From NCBI RefSeq assembly GCF_002699205.1, contig NZ_PABT01000038.1, positions 25,690-89,689 of the forward strand: 64,000 bases of DNA. The letters are read 5' to 3'. A program made the position numbers and the translations under genes. The notes below the pieces were generated by a model, which saw nothing but the letters and a program-made list of their open reading frames with translations, was not told the origin of the DNA and did not search any database. Below are positions 25,958-35,934 of this stretch, piece after piece. Positions within the stretch are counted from its first letter, which is position 1. Every line of letters starts with the position of its first letter. The stretch comes from Allomuricauda sp. Lineage in GTDB: Bacteria; Bacteroidota; Bacteroidia; Flavobacteriales; Flavobacteriaceae.

Positions 25958-28189
25958 ATGAAACCAATACAATCATTATTCATAAACCTGTTGCCATATG
26001 GTACATCCATTTTATTAGTCAATGTTGTCTTTGCCCAAGATCAGGTCGATAATTTTCCTCCCCCAGAAAATCCGGTTATCATTTCTGCAACCAAATCCTT
26101 GGGAAAAATTACCATTGATGGACATTTGAACGAGCCGGATTGGGAAAAAGCGGAAATTGTTTCAGATTTCTTCCGTGTGGAGCCAACCCAAGGGGGAAAT
26201 ATCAAAAACCCCACCACGGTTAGAATTCTTTATGATGACCGCAATATATATTTTGGGGTGTTCTGTAAAGATTCCATAGGTAAAAAGGGAATTCGGATTC
26301 AGGATCTTCGCCGCGATTTTGATAACACCGAAAACGATGTTTTTGGTATTCAGATCGATGCACAGAATACCAAACAATATTCCATTTCGTTTCAGACCAC
26401 CCCTTATGGCAATCAATTGGACCAACAAAGCTTCAATGATGCAAATACGGATGCGGACTGGAATGCCCTTTGGAGTGTACGGACACAGCGCACCGATAAT
26501 GGTTACTATGCGGAATTTGCCATTCCGTTCAAATCCATACGGTACGATAGGCCCGTAGAGAAAGTGCCTGCGGAATGGGGGGTTACATTTTACAGAATGG
26601 CCCGTAAAGATTATGAGAAAACGGTTTTTCCCGCCATTCCGCAGTCCTTTTCCGAAAATCGGATGACCTATGCCGCCAAGTTGACAGGGTTGGATGTTCC
26701 GCCCCCATCGGCCAATATACGAGCGGAGCCCTATGCGTTATATCAATATGAAGAGCTAAAATCGGGGGACCAGATCATAGAGAAGTCCAGCGACCCAAAA
26801 GTAGGGGGAGACGTCAAATGGGCCATAAGCCCCAATACCGTTTTAGACCTTACCATAAATACCGATTTTGCCCAGGCCGACGTGGACAGGGCGGTGAACA
26901 ACCTAGAGCGTTTTAATATCTTCTTTCCCGAAAGGCGGCAGTTCTTTTTAGAGAATTCGGGCATCTGGGCCGGTGGCGGCAATTTTCAGGTAAGGCCTTT
27001 TTTTAGCAGGTCCATTGGTTTGGAGAACTCGTTCAACGCCAAGCCTGCCCCTTTAGATTTTGGTGCCCGCTTTACCGACCGTAACGAAAACCGTACCATG
27101 GCCGGTTTGGTGGTTCGACAAAGGGAAACGGATAATAGTACCGGGAGTACCTTTGGCGTAGCACGATACTCACAAAATTATGGAAAGGAAAATAATATCG
27201 GAGCCATGGTCACCTACCGTTTGGACGATACTGCCGACCATTTGGGAACCTCCAGTAGCAACAACACGACCATTTCCATTGATGGATTTATCAGGCCAAA
27301 AAATGAGGTGACCCTGACCTACCTTTTGTCCGCTTCCATGGATAGTGAAACAGGACAAACAGGATATTCTGGAAGGTTATTCTCAGGAAAATACACGAAC
27401 AAATACTATCTGGGATACCTAAATGCATTTGTCAGCCAAGATTATACCGCCGATATGGGGTATGTATTTCAAAAAAATGTAATGTACCACAGCCCTGGCG
27501 GCTATGCTATTATAAGACCAAAATCCCTACCTTTTATTAGGCGATGGGATCCTGGGGTCTTCTTAAATTATTATCATGATTTTGAAAATTTTGGGAAATT
27601 TCAACAAGCGAGTCTGTACATTTTCCCAATCTATTTATGGTTCAAGGACAATAGTTTTTTGGAAATGTCCTTTACCCCCACTTGGCAGAACATCGATTTT
27701 GATTTTGCCCCATTGGGGTTGGAGATAGAAGAGGGTGATTATAGGTATACCCGTTTTCTCGCCAACTATTTCACGGACCAATCCAAAAAAATCTCAGGCT
27801 CGGCAAGCTATGACTTGGGCAAATTTTATAATGGCTCGAGAAACACCCTTACCCTCGGAATGCGCTATGCGCCTTCACCCCATGTAGCACTTTCTGCCAA
27901 CTATGAGCGCAACAACATCAATGGTCTTGGTGTTTTGGAAGAAGACCTTGATACCGACCTATACTCTGCCAATCTGCGACTGGCCCTGAACCCAAGGGTG
28001 CAACTGTCCACATTTTACCAATACAACAGTTTTGATGAACAAGGGCGTTGGAATGTTCGCTTTAGTTGGGAATATATGCCGCTGTCTTTTATCTATCTTG
28101 TATTCAACGATACCCAAACCGATGTTTTTGATCCCGTACAGCGTTCCACACAGTTCATCAGTAAAATCACTTTTTTAAAACAGTTTTAG
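25958..28189 (+). CDS. DUF5916 domain-containing exported protein with CBM9-like N-terminus
   Basis: A 743-residue protein with a signal peptide (residues 1-27, cleavage after VFA). Residues about 40-220 resemble a carbohydrate-binding family 9 fold (ITIDGHLNEPDWEKAE, ILYDDRNIYFGVFCKD). The rest is DUF5916, with SERRQFFLENSGIW-type sequence in the middle and alternating aromatic beta strands up to the C-terminal phenylalanine, which suggests an outer-membrane barrel. Function unknown. It begins 28 bp after the phosphatase gene and is the last gene before the second metal-type promoter. Confidence 0.82.
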   Translation: MKPIQSLFINLLPYGTSILLVNVVFAQDQVDNFPPPENPVIISATKSLGKITIDGHLNEPDWEKAEIVSDFFRVEPTQGGNIKNPTTVRILYDDRNIYFGVFCKDSIGKKGIRIQDLRRDFDNTENDVFGIQIDAQNTKQYSISFQTTPYGNQLDQQSFNDANTDADWNALWSVRTQRTDNGYYAEFAIPFKSIRYDRPVEKVPAEWGVTFYRMARKDYEKTVFPAIPQSFSENRMTYAAKLTGLDVPPPSANIRAEPYALYQYEELKSGDQIIEKSSDPKVGGDVKWAISPNTVLDLTINTDFAQADVDRAVNNLERFNIFFPERRQFFLENSGIWAGGGNFQVRPFFSRSIGLENSFNAKPAPLDFGARFTDRNENRTMAGLVVRQRETDNSTGSTFGVARYSQNYGKENNIGAMVTYRLDDTADHLGTSSSNNTTISIDGFIRPKNEVTLTYLLSASMDSETGQTGYSGRLFSGKYTNKYYLGYLNAFVSQDYTADMGYVFQKNVMYHSPGGYAIIRPKSLPFIRRWDPGVFLNYYHDFENFGKFQQASLYIFPIYLWFKDNSFLEMSFTPTWQNIDFDFAPLGLEIEEGDYRYTRFLANYFTDQSKKISGSASYDLGKFYNGSRNTLTLGMRYAPSPHVALSANYERNNINGLGVLEEDLDTDLYSANLRLALNPRVQLSTFYQYNSFDEQGRWNVRFSWEYMPLSFIYLVFNDTQTDVFDPVQRSTQFISKITFLKQF

Positions 28190-28325
28190 TCCGCTATGGT
28201 CCTGTTCCAAATTTATAAAGATTCTTCCGAGTCTGAATCAATATCATATTGCCCTATAGGGGGCATAGGGAAACAATAAAAATGTGACTCACGGGATATA
28301 TCCCAAAATTTAAAAATACATAAAA

Positions 28326-28373
28326 TATTTTATTGCGACATAGTTGCATTAATGGCGGATTTTTATATTTTTG
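28326..28373 (+). promoter_or_regulatory. metal-regulator box 2 with promoter of the TonB receptor operon
   Basis: The stretch 28326-28352 aligns with box 1: TATTTTATTGCGAC, ATA, GTTGCATTAA. The -33 TTG (28344-28346) is in the right half-site and TATTTTTG (28366-28373) is the -7 box, again 19 bases apart. The start codon at 28403 lies about 23 bases past the likely transcription start, which rules out the in-frame ATG at 28352. Confidence 0.78.
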
Positions 28374-28402
28374 CCATTCATTTGAAGAATCACAGCATTA
28401 AA

Positions 28403-31163
28403 ATGACCTCCCCCATTCCCGACCAACCATTTGTCTTATCGTTGTCCCCAAGGGTTCCCAAAATTGCAATAACCCTACTATTATTACTTTTCAAGGTGGG
28501 GAGTTATGCCCAGACAAATGCGGAGATTACTTTACAGGGCACCTTGCTCAATCAAAAAGATTCCATACCTATCCCATATGCCACGGTATTGGAAGTCAAT
28601 TCAGGAACGTTTGCCTATACCGATCAATCCGGAGGCTTCACGCTGAACGGGTTGCAATCCACATCTGTACGGCTTCAATTTTCATGTCTTGGATTTCAAA
28701 CCCGTGATATACTTTTCGAAATCACTTCTCAAAATCATCAATTTTTTTTAAAAGAAGCTACGTTCAACCTGGATGACGTAGTAGTGGTCGGCAAGGAACT
28801 GAAGGCTGGATCATCCACGATGATCGGCAAAAAGGCCATTGAACACACACAAGCGGTAAGTTTAAACGATCTCTTCCAATTGCTTCCCGGTCATCTTGCC
28901 GTGGACCCAAATTTCTTAAGCCCCCAGCAACTGACCCTTAGACAGGGATCTGCGCTTTCCGCTGCAGATAAGGCCAATGCACTGGGAACCCAAATCGTAA
29001 GCGATGGAATCCCCCAATCCAACAATGCCGATTTACAGACCGACGTCAATATCCTCAACTCAAGCCCAGGTTCCGACCCCCTTTTTCCTTCCGTGGCCGG
29101 CAAAGGGACCGATCTGCGGGAATGGTCAACGGATAATATAGAATCAGTAGAGGTAATACGGGGCATTCCCTCCGCCAAATACGGGGATCTTACTTCCGGG
29201 TTGGTTCTGGTGAATTCAAGAATTGGAGCATTTGACCCCGAACTGGTCTTGAGAATGAACCCACAATTGGTTCAGTTTGCTTTCAACCTTGGCAAGCAAC
29301 TCAATCAAAAAAACAGTATCAATATTGGCGCGGATTGGCTTGAGTCCAATGACGATTTACGAAATTCCACCTCTTCCTACCAACGGTTCAACGGTCAGGT
29401 GGCATGGCAGCGTATGGGTGACCTATTAAAAATCAGGCAAATTGGAAATGTTTCCTACGGTTACGATAAATATGAAGGGGAAAGTACAACACAGGCCTTG
29501 AGCCTGAGCGAATACAGTAGCAGGAACTGGCGTTTCAGGTGGAATTCCAAAATCAGCTTAAGCAAACCGGGCAAGGTATTAAAAGCCGCGTCCATACAAA
29601 CAGGTGTAAATTTTGCAACCCAGAAAAGCTATTACCAAGATTTAATTACCCGTGATCTATACCCCATTTCCGTGGCGTTGACAGATACGACAATGGTCGG
29701 GCAATATGGCCGTAGTGAGTATCTGAACCAGACTACCATCGATGGCAAACCTTTGAACATTTACAACCGCATAGAAGGAACATGGTCATTTAAAGGGTTG
29801 TTGGGGGGGGCATCACCGTTTTACTGCAGGGTCGGAATTCCGATATGATGAGAATTTTGGAAATGGCCGGCAGTTTGACCCACTGACCCCACCGAGACAG
29901 AATTACAGCATGGGGGACAGACCAGATGATTGGGATGAAATTCCGGGAAAAGATCAGTTGGGAATTTATTTGGAAGATAGAATCCGTACCAAATTATTTG
30001 CCAGGGAAGCGATAGTTTCCATGGGATTGCGGTGGGACCGGGTATCCACCAAAACATTGTTCGCCGGCAATGTAGGCGATATGGTTTCGCCACGGATCAA
30101 TCTGAATTGGTCGGTACTTGACCAACTCTCCCTAAGAATGGGATGGGGCAAAGCCTCTAAATCCCCTACCCTCTCCCAGTTATATCCGGGCAAACGATAC
30201 TTTGACCTGGTCAACTTCAATTATTTCGCCAATGACCCTGCGGAACGATTGGTCGTGATCACGACGAAGGTCATCAACCTTAACGACCAACCCTTAAAAC
30301 CCTATACCATGAACAAATGGGAAGGGGGTTTTACATTCTCCAATGCACATTGGGACATTACAGGTACCCTTTTTTATGAAAAAACGGACAATGCCATCAG
30401 TTATGTACGCCAAGCCGTCCCCATGCAGTACGATAAATATCAAATAGATTATGAACGTGATGGGCAACCGCCTGTTTTGATGTTGGAGCCAGCCAGTACA
30501 GCAACCTTTTTTGCCGGGGTGGATGTGCCTAGGAACAACCTGACCATCATCAACAAAGGATTTGAATATACTTTATCCTCCCCAAGGTTGGACGCCATAA
30601 ACACAGAAGTTTTGTTGAACGGTGCATGGTATTTCACCACCAGTCAAAATCACGGACAAATTGCGGAATCGTCCTTTATATATGCCAATGCCTCCAGTCC
30701 CACGCGCATTCCGCTTTACGAAAAAACAGGCAATGTGGAATCCCAACGTCTCAACTCCAGTTTACGGACAGTAACACATATCCCACAAATAGGTTTTGTG
30801 GTCTCGACCCTTTGGCAGGCCATTTGGATTGACAAGTCAACATCAGGGGTGCTCAGTGAATACCCTACCGGTTATGTAAATACCCAGGGTGAGATCATAG
30901 CACTGACCCCGGAACAGGCAAGGTCGGAAGAATTTAGCGACCTCCGTAGGGTACTGGCCGATGCAAGGCAAAACAGCTACCCTTCCCTGCATTTGTTCAA
31001 CTTGAAGGTAACCAAGGAATGGAAGGACAAAAGTAGGTTTTCGTTCTATGTCAACAATATCTTCAACCACAGGCCATTGCACCAAAACGATGCCAGTGGA
31101 ACATTTGTCCGAAGAAACCCACCAACAACATTTGGATTGGAAATCATCTATAAAATCAATTAA
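28403..31163 (+). pseudogene. TonB-dependent outer-membrane receptor, frame broken at a G8 tract
   Basis: Two frames together make one receptor of about 919 residues. The first half has a signal (LLLLLFKVGSYAQ), a carboxypeptidase-like domain (ITLQGTLLNQKDSIP, TDQSGGFTLNG) and a plug (VEVIRGIPSAKYGDLTSG). The second half, open from 29811 (HHRFTAGSEFRYDENFG), has the barrel and ends YKIN. The frames meet at eight G, 29803-29810; seven G would join them. This may be phase variation, a true mutation or a sequencing error. The operon continues 2 bp later with DUF4876. Likely role: metal or metallophore uptake. Confidence 0.85.
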
Positions 31164-31165
31164 AT

Positions 31166-32389
31166 ATGAAACACAGACTAAGTAACCTCTCGATTTTTAC
31201 ACTGGGCCTATTGTGCTCGCTTCTTTTAACCAATTGCAGCAGTGATGACGGCTCTTCATCCGGTGATTTGATAGTCACCGTGAACTACCCCGACAACTAT
31301 GCCGAACAACTTGCCCCAAATGTCACCGTAAAAGTGACCAATACGTTGAACGGTAAGGAAAGTACCAATGAAACCACAGATCTGGGCGTCGCTTCGTTTA
31401 CCGGTATCACCCCAGGGGACTATACCGTAACCGCCAGCATTTCATTGAGCAGTTCGGAGGCCGAAGCCCTAACGGGAATTGCCGAAGAGGTTCAATTAAG
31501 TGGCGTGGAGTCCAATGTTTCCCTAATGGCCGGACAGGAAGTCTTGGTCGAGATCGACCTAAGCGGGGGGCAGTTGGGAAACCTGGTCTTCAAAGAAGTA
31601 TACTATACAGGCTCCAAAACCCCTTCCGAGGGCAACTATTTTTCCGATCAATTCATAGAGATCTATAACAACTCCACAGAGGTCATCTATCTGGACAACC
31701 TATATATTGCCGACATCTACGGTGTTTCTGGACTTATCAATTCCGGTAATGTACCGACCGAATTCCAGGATGACCAAGACCACGTTTATGCGAACAGTAT
31801 CTGGAGGATACCTGGTAGCGGAACGGACCACCCATTGGAACCCGGTAATAGTATCATCATTGCCCAAGATGGTGTGAACCACCAACTAGAGGAGCTGAAC
31901 CCCAATAGCCCGGTGGACCTATCGGATGCAGATTGGGAAACATACAACGAGCGTGACGACAACAGGGATGCGGATGCCCCGGAGGTACCCAACTTGGAAC
32001 GTATGTACTTCACAGGAGGTTTTGATTGGTTGGTCACAGTTTTCGGCCCTGGTCTTGTCATCTTTAAAACCGACGATTTTGAAAGCTTGGAACAGGTCCC
32101 CTATCCCGTACCGGAGTATGCCGACTTCATGGATCCACGGGTCAAAATTCCAAATGAATTGATCATCGATGCCTTTGAAGCCTTAAAAGACGGTAACAGT
32201 GGTTCGTTCAAACGTGTCCCCGTGGCCTTGGATGCAGGTTTTGTATATGCTGACGGCACCTATACAGCCCAGAGTTTCAGGAGGAAAGTGTCCACGGTCA
32301 TTGAAGGTCGAATAGTCCTGAAGGACAGCAACAACTCTACTGAGGATTTTGAAAAACTGGATACACCAACACCAGGGTCATTGGATTGA
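31166..32389 (+). CDS. DUF4876 domain-containing lipoprotein
   Basis: A 407-residue predicted lipoprotein (lipobox LLTNC near residue 24). An N-terminal Ig-like segment (VTVNYPDNYAEQL ... GDYTVTASISL) is followed by a lamin-tail-like part (FSDQFIEIYNNSTEVIYLDNL) and the DUF4876 C-terminal region. It starts 2 bp after the receptor gene and is followed 18 bp later by a barrel protein. In Bacteroidota, DUF4876 genes commonly sit beside TonB receptors, so a surface accessory role in substrate capture is inferred; no activity is known. Confidence 0.82.
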   Translation: MKHRLSNLSIFTLGLLCSLLLTNCSSDDGSSSGDLIVTVNYPDNYAEQLAPNVTVKVTNTLNGKESTNETTDLGVASFTGITPGDYTVTASISLSSSEAEALTGIAEEVQLSGVESNVSLMAGQEVLVEIDLSGGQLGNLVFKEVYYTGSKTPSEGNYFSDQFIEIYNNSTEVIYLDNLYIADIYGVSGLINSGNVPTEFQDDQDHVYANSIWRIPGSGTDHPLEPGNSIIIAQDGVNHQLEELNPNSPVDLSDADWETYNERDDNRDADAPEVPNLERMYFTGGFDWLVTVFGPGLVIFKTDDFESLEQVPYPVPEYADFMDPRVKIPNELIIDAFEALKDGNSGSFKRVPVALDAGFVYADGTYTAQSFRRKVSTVIEGRIVLKDSNNSTEDFEKLDTPTPGSLD

Positions 32390-32407
32390 CCTATCAATTA
32401 AATTTCA

Positions 32408-33760
32408 ATGAACAAGGTTCTAGTACTTCTGATTTCCTCCATTTTTGTTGGACCGATATGCGCACAGCAGGTTCAGGATTCCACGGATTATGGACATGTG
32501 GCCATTGCATCCGGTCTATCCAATGGTTCATTCCATAGGGCAATGGGCTCGGAACAATCCTATACGATCGGTTTTGAAACGGAGGGCAAAACAACCATTA
32601 GGGCATGGCAGCTCAAAGGTCGGTTCGAATATCAAAAACAGACCGATAAAGATGTACTGTTTTCAGGAGTACTAGATCCTTATAATGGCAACCCCTTTAT
32701 TTGGGGTGACACCATTAGTGGCAAATGGGAGCATAATGCCCTTGACTCCTATGTGGACCTTACATTTCCGCAAACCAAAAACCATGTGTTCGGCCTTTCC
32801 ATTACTTATAAAAATTCCACAGGAGCACGGAACAATGGTCCCAAACCTTTTTATAGGTACAGAAATATCAACATAAACCCTAGGGTAAAAACCTTCCTAA
32901 AGGGTGATGAGCATCATTTTATCATTGTGGGGCTATCCTATACATCAGCATTTGAGGAAAATGAAATTGGATATTATACCACCAACGATACGTACCTAAT
33001 TAGGGGCAGGGGGTATGGTTCGGCCCTAAAAGGTCCGATTCAATCTTTAGATCGGCGGCGAAGGGCAAACCATTATGGTCTGGACCTAAATTGGAGCTAT
33101 GCGAATACCTGGGAAATCCACTTGAAATCGCAATACCGGCAGGACAACATAAAAGATGGTTTGGCCAGCCCCAGTGAAGACGGGAGCTACACCGAAATCT
33201 TAGGTGTTGGGGAAATAAACTATGCCACATCCAATGCTGGATATGGACTTTTATTGAACTACCGTGCAGGGAGCACGGACGATGCTGTCTTTGGCTTTGA
33301 AAACAGTGAATACCAGCAATATAGTGCCGTATTCTCCGTAGATTTGGACCGAAACCGTCAACGTGTTCATATCCCGAAAGTATCCATTGGTCTACTATAC
33401 CACAAACAGGAGGATCATATTGTGTATTCGGATTATGAGAGTCAAAACCTGACGGCCCAACTTGCGCAGGTCAATCATGTAAGGAACATAAAAATCTCTT
33501 GGAAGATCGGTTATCAGTATAATCTGGACCAGCAAAGCTCGGTTCTGTCCCCCGATGTTTTAAGTGATTTGATCTATACCCCGGATTTTGAATACCTGAC
33601 CACCGATCATTTATTTGCCGGATTGCACCCTACAATTCCTTTGGGGGCCAAAGACAATGGGAAAAACAAATTTTTCATCAAATTAAAAAACAACCTACTG
33701 GCCAAAAACAGTTCTTCCATTCGATATATGGGAGAAATCGCCATAGGCTTAAATCTATAA
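32408..33760 (+). CDS. DUF6850 family outer-membrane beta-barrel protein
   Basis: A 450-residue exported protein (signal residues 1-19, cleavage after ICA) with alternating hydrophobic/aromatic strands throughout and a C-terminus EIAIGLNL compatible with barrel assembly. Order and pairing with the DUF4876 lipoprotein and the TonB receptor suggest one outer-membrane complex. Function is unassigned. Four bp separate it from the next gene. Confidence 0.75.
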   Translation: MNKVLVLLISSIFVGPICAQQVQDSTDYGHVAIASGLSNGSFHRAMGSEQSYTIGFETEGKTTIRAWQLKGRFEYQKQTDKDVLFSGVLDPYNGNPFIWGDTISGKWEHNALDSYVDLTFPQTKNHVFGLSITYKNSTGARNNGPKPFYRYRNININPRVKTFLKGDEHHFIIVGLSYTSAFEENEIGYYTTNDTYLIRGRGYGSALKGPIQSLDRRRRANHYGLDLNWSYANTWEIHLKSQYRQDNIKDGLASPSEDGSYTEILGVGEINYATSNAGYGLLLNYRAGSTDDAVFGFENSEYQQYSAVFSVDLDRNRQRVHIPKVSIGLLYHKQEDHIVYSDYESQNLTAQLAQVNHVRNIKISWKIGYQYNLDQQSSVLSPDVLSDLIYTPDFEYLTTDHLFAGLHPTIPLGAKDNGKNKFFIKLKNNLLAKNSSSIRYMGEIAIGLNL

Positions 33761-33764
33761 CAAT

Positions 33765-34622
33765 ATGCTTTCTATAAAAAAAACACTACTTGTACCCATA
33801 CTGTTCACTGCCGTGTTGGTGTTGGCCAGTTGTGCTGCCACCAACCCTAATGCAAGCTCAAACAACACAACAAGAACTACCGGATTCGATACCGCTTTGG
33901 CCGATTCCATATTAAAGATTGGTCTGGACAATGAGGCATTGTATACGCTGATTTCCGACATAAAACCCATGAGCAGTTTGATTGGGTTTACCCTACCTTT
34001 TGAAATCGACTCGGTTGAATTGATCAAAGGGCATGCACTAAATCTTGAAAAGAAAGCGAAATATGTAGAGAAAATCAAGCGTTACACTGAGGTTCTTGAA
34101 GCACTTGATACGCAGGACTTGGATTTTGTCATGGTACCTTTCCGCATGGTATCGGATTCAACTAAATCATTTCAGGTGAATGTTATCCGAAAATCCCGAA
34201 TGGACGAGGTCATCAATAGCCATTTGGATTTCTTTGCCTATATGGGCATTGTCCCCGGTACGGACCCGGGTATCGTACTGAGCACTGTTGAAAACCAAGA
34301 ACAAATCCTGCGGCTACGTGCCTATGGCTATCTGTTCGGCTATCCGGACTATGCCGTGGATTTTTTCGTCGAGGCCTACCATCAAGGCAAACAAACCAAA
34401 TCCTTTGTGGAACGGGATTTTTTTCAGATTCCGGTCTTTTCCAGCAAAACAGGACATTTTGTGTACGCCATGCCCAAGGGACATACCCCTACCGAAACGG
34501 ACAGCACCCTTTATCGCCGGGCCTTGACCGTATTGGATAGGTACAGAAACATTCGGTCAACATATTTTAATGCCGATAGTACGTTCCAGTCTTTAAAATT
34601 GATTCGGGAACTGGGGAACTAA
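33765..34622 (+). CDS. uncharacterised lipoprotein, last gene of the receptor operon
   Basis: A 285-residue predicted lipoprotein (lipobox VLASC near residue 23). The mature part is mixed alpha/beta with GYLFGYPDYAVDFFVEAYHQG and FQIPVFSSKTGHFVYAMPKG, a pattern seen in uncharacterised Bacteroidota lipoproteins. I do not recognise a named family. It follows the barrel gene by 4 bp and converges with the Fur-family gene, which makes it the probable end of the metal-type operon. Confidence 0.7.
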   Translation: MLSIKKTLLVPILFTAVLVLASCAATNPNASSNNTTRTTGFDTALADSILKIGLDNEALYTLISDIKPMSSLIGFTLPFEIDSVELIKGHALNLEKKAKYVEKIKRYTEVLEALDTQDLDFVMVPFRMVSDSTKSFQVNVIRKSRMDEVINSHLDFFAYMGIVPGTDPGIVLSTVENQEQILRLRAYGYLFGYPDYAVDFFVEAYHQGKQTKSFVERDFFQIPVFSSKTGHFVYAMPKGHTPTETDSTLYRRALTVLDRYRNIRSTYFNADSTFQSLKLIRELGN

Positions 34623-34666
34623 ACAGTTTGAACGAACAACCCAAGGTTTTGGCCGTATGACATATG

Positions 34667-35047
34667 CTAGGAGTGACAGTCAGCACATTCCCCGACCAGA
34701 ATAATCTCCGATGATCGGATCGTGTATTCTTGTACCATGGGAATCTGGACATCAACGGGCAGGCATTCCATTTTTCCACAATGGGTACATTTAAAATGGG
34801 GATGGTCATCCGCATGCTTCCCGTCAGTGCAGCCATTGCAACGGGCATACCATTTTAACCCATCTGTGTCGTTAAAGGCATGGATAACACCATCTTCCTC
34901 CAGTCTCTCAAGTATCCTATAGACCGTGGATTTGTTCATGGTATCCTTAAGATCGTCCACTAGGGTAACCGCCGATATCGCCTTATCGGTATTATTGAAC
35001 ATCTCCTTTAATATTTCGACTTTCTTGGTTTTTCTAATGACACCCAT
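34667..35047 (-). CDS. Fur-family transcriptional regulator (Zur-like)
   Basis: A 126-residue regulator. The N-terminal winged helix contains SAVTLVDDLKDTMNKSTVYRILERLEEDG (recognition helix STVYR). The C-terminal part has HPHFKCTHCGKMEC with the structural CxxC, and ends GECADC, a second Cys pair, which completes the four-Cys structural zinc site. It converges on the receptor operon. It is the only metalloregulator gene in the window, so the obvious candidate to bind the palindromes at 15258 and 28326. Zur is preferred over Fur from the gene context, not from a diagnostic residue. Confidence 0.85.
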   Translation of the reverse strand: MGVIRKTKKVEILKEMFNNTDKAISAVTLVDDLKDTMNKSTVYRILERLEEDGVIHAFNDTDGLKWYARCNGCTDGKHADDHPHFKCTHCGKMECLPVDVQIPMVQEYTIRSSEIILVGECADCHS

Positions 35048-35238
35048 ATCTCATACTTAAAAACAACCCAATAACATGGGAAAATCCTTTATAAACAATC
35101 AGCAGTCCATGATTCGGGGCACCAGGAACCAATTGTCAAAATATCAACAGTATCCATGGTCGAACCCAAAACCTCCCCTCGACCAACAAAGGTAAACCAA
35201 AAAATAAAATGGGGCTTGCCTTTGAAGTCGGCAAAAAA

Positions 35239-35922
35239 TCATTTCGCCTTAATGATATATTGGTAAGGCAGGAGGTCCACCACTACCTCAAAGGAAGTAA
35301 ACCCAGCCTTTTTGAGTTCAGCGACCACCTGATCCATCGAAAGCTTATGCTCGACCGGAGGCCCCACGGGAATATCCTCTGTCTTGAAAAAATCGATGAC
35401 CACCAATTCCCCCTCCGATGTAAGTCCCTTTTTAACCTTGGCAAAGTAATCGGAACGGTTTTCAATATGGTGATAGGTGTTCACGATCAAGACCATATCG
35501 ACTTCACCGTCCCGCAAAGAGGGACTGTCATAGGGTATCTTGCGTAATTCTATGTTTTTAAGGTTATGCTCCGCAATGCGCTGCCCTAGGTATTGTTGGA
35601 ATTCATCATTCACGTCGGCCGCTATCACTTTGGCCCCTTTGTCGGCCAATTTTACTGAAAAATAACCTGAACCGGCCCCAATATCCATGACCGTCTTCCC
35701 CTGAAGATCTCCCAGGTACTCCATTACTTTGTCCGGCTGCTGATAGGCATCACGTTCCGGTGATTCAAAATTTTTGATGAGTCGGTCCACTGGAGTATGG
35801 TGCATATACTCATTAGCAGAATTTTCCCCATGTTTCCCATTGTGTTCTTTCTCCTGTGCCATAATCGTGTTTGTAGTTGCGATACCCAGTAATAGGGCAA
35901 TGACCATTATTTTTGTTCCCAT
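35239..35922 (-). CDS. class I SAM-dependent methyltransferase with signal peptide
   Basis: A 227-residue protein. Residues 1-22 look like a Sec signal (MVIALLLGIATTNTIMAQ). The SAM-binding loop VMDIGAGSGYFSVKLAD (about residue 75), acidic strand-2 end (AADVND) and motif TYHHIEN are intact. SAM is not expected outside the cytoplasm, so an exported methyltransferase is odd; homologues with a similar leader exist in Bacteroidota and Proteobacteria. The leader may be retained as an anchor. It lies 12 bp after the permease gene on the same strand. Confidence 0.85.
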   Translation of the reverse strand: MGTKIMVIALLLGIATTNTIMAQEKEHNGKHGENSANEYMHHTPVDRLIKNFESPERDAYQQPDKVMEYLGDLQGKTVMDIGAGSGYFSVKLADKGAKVIAADVNDEFQQYLGQRIAEHNLKNIELRKIPYDSPSLRDGEVDMVLIVNTYHHIENRSDYFAKVKKGLTSEGELVVIDFFKTEDIPVGPPVEHKLSMDQVVAELKKAGFTSFEVVVDLLPYQYIIKAK

Positions 35923-35934
35923 TGTATATAATTT

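Noticed and set aside
28352..28402. ATG at 28352 as start of the TonB receptor
   Set aside because: It lies between the operator and the -7 box, upstream of the expected transcription start; the ATG at 28403 leads directly into the signal peptide.
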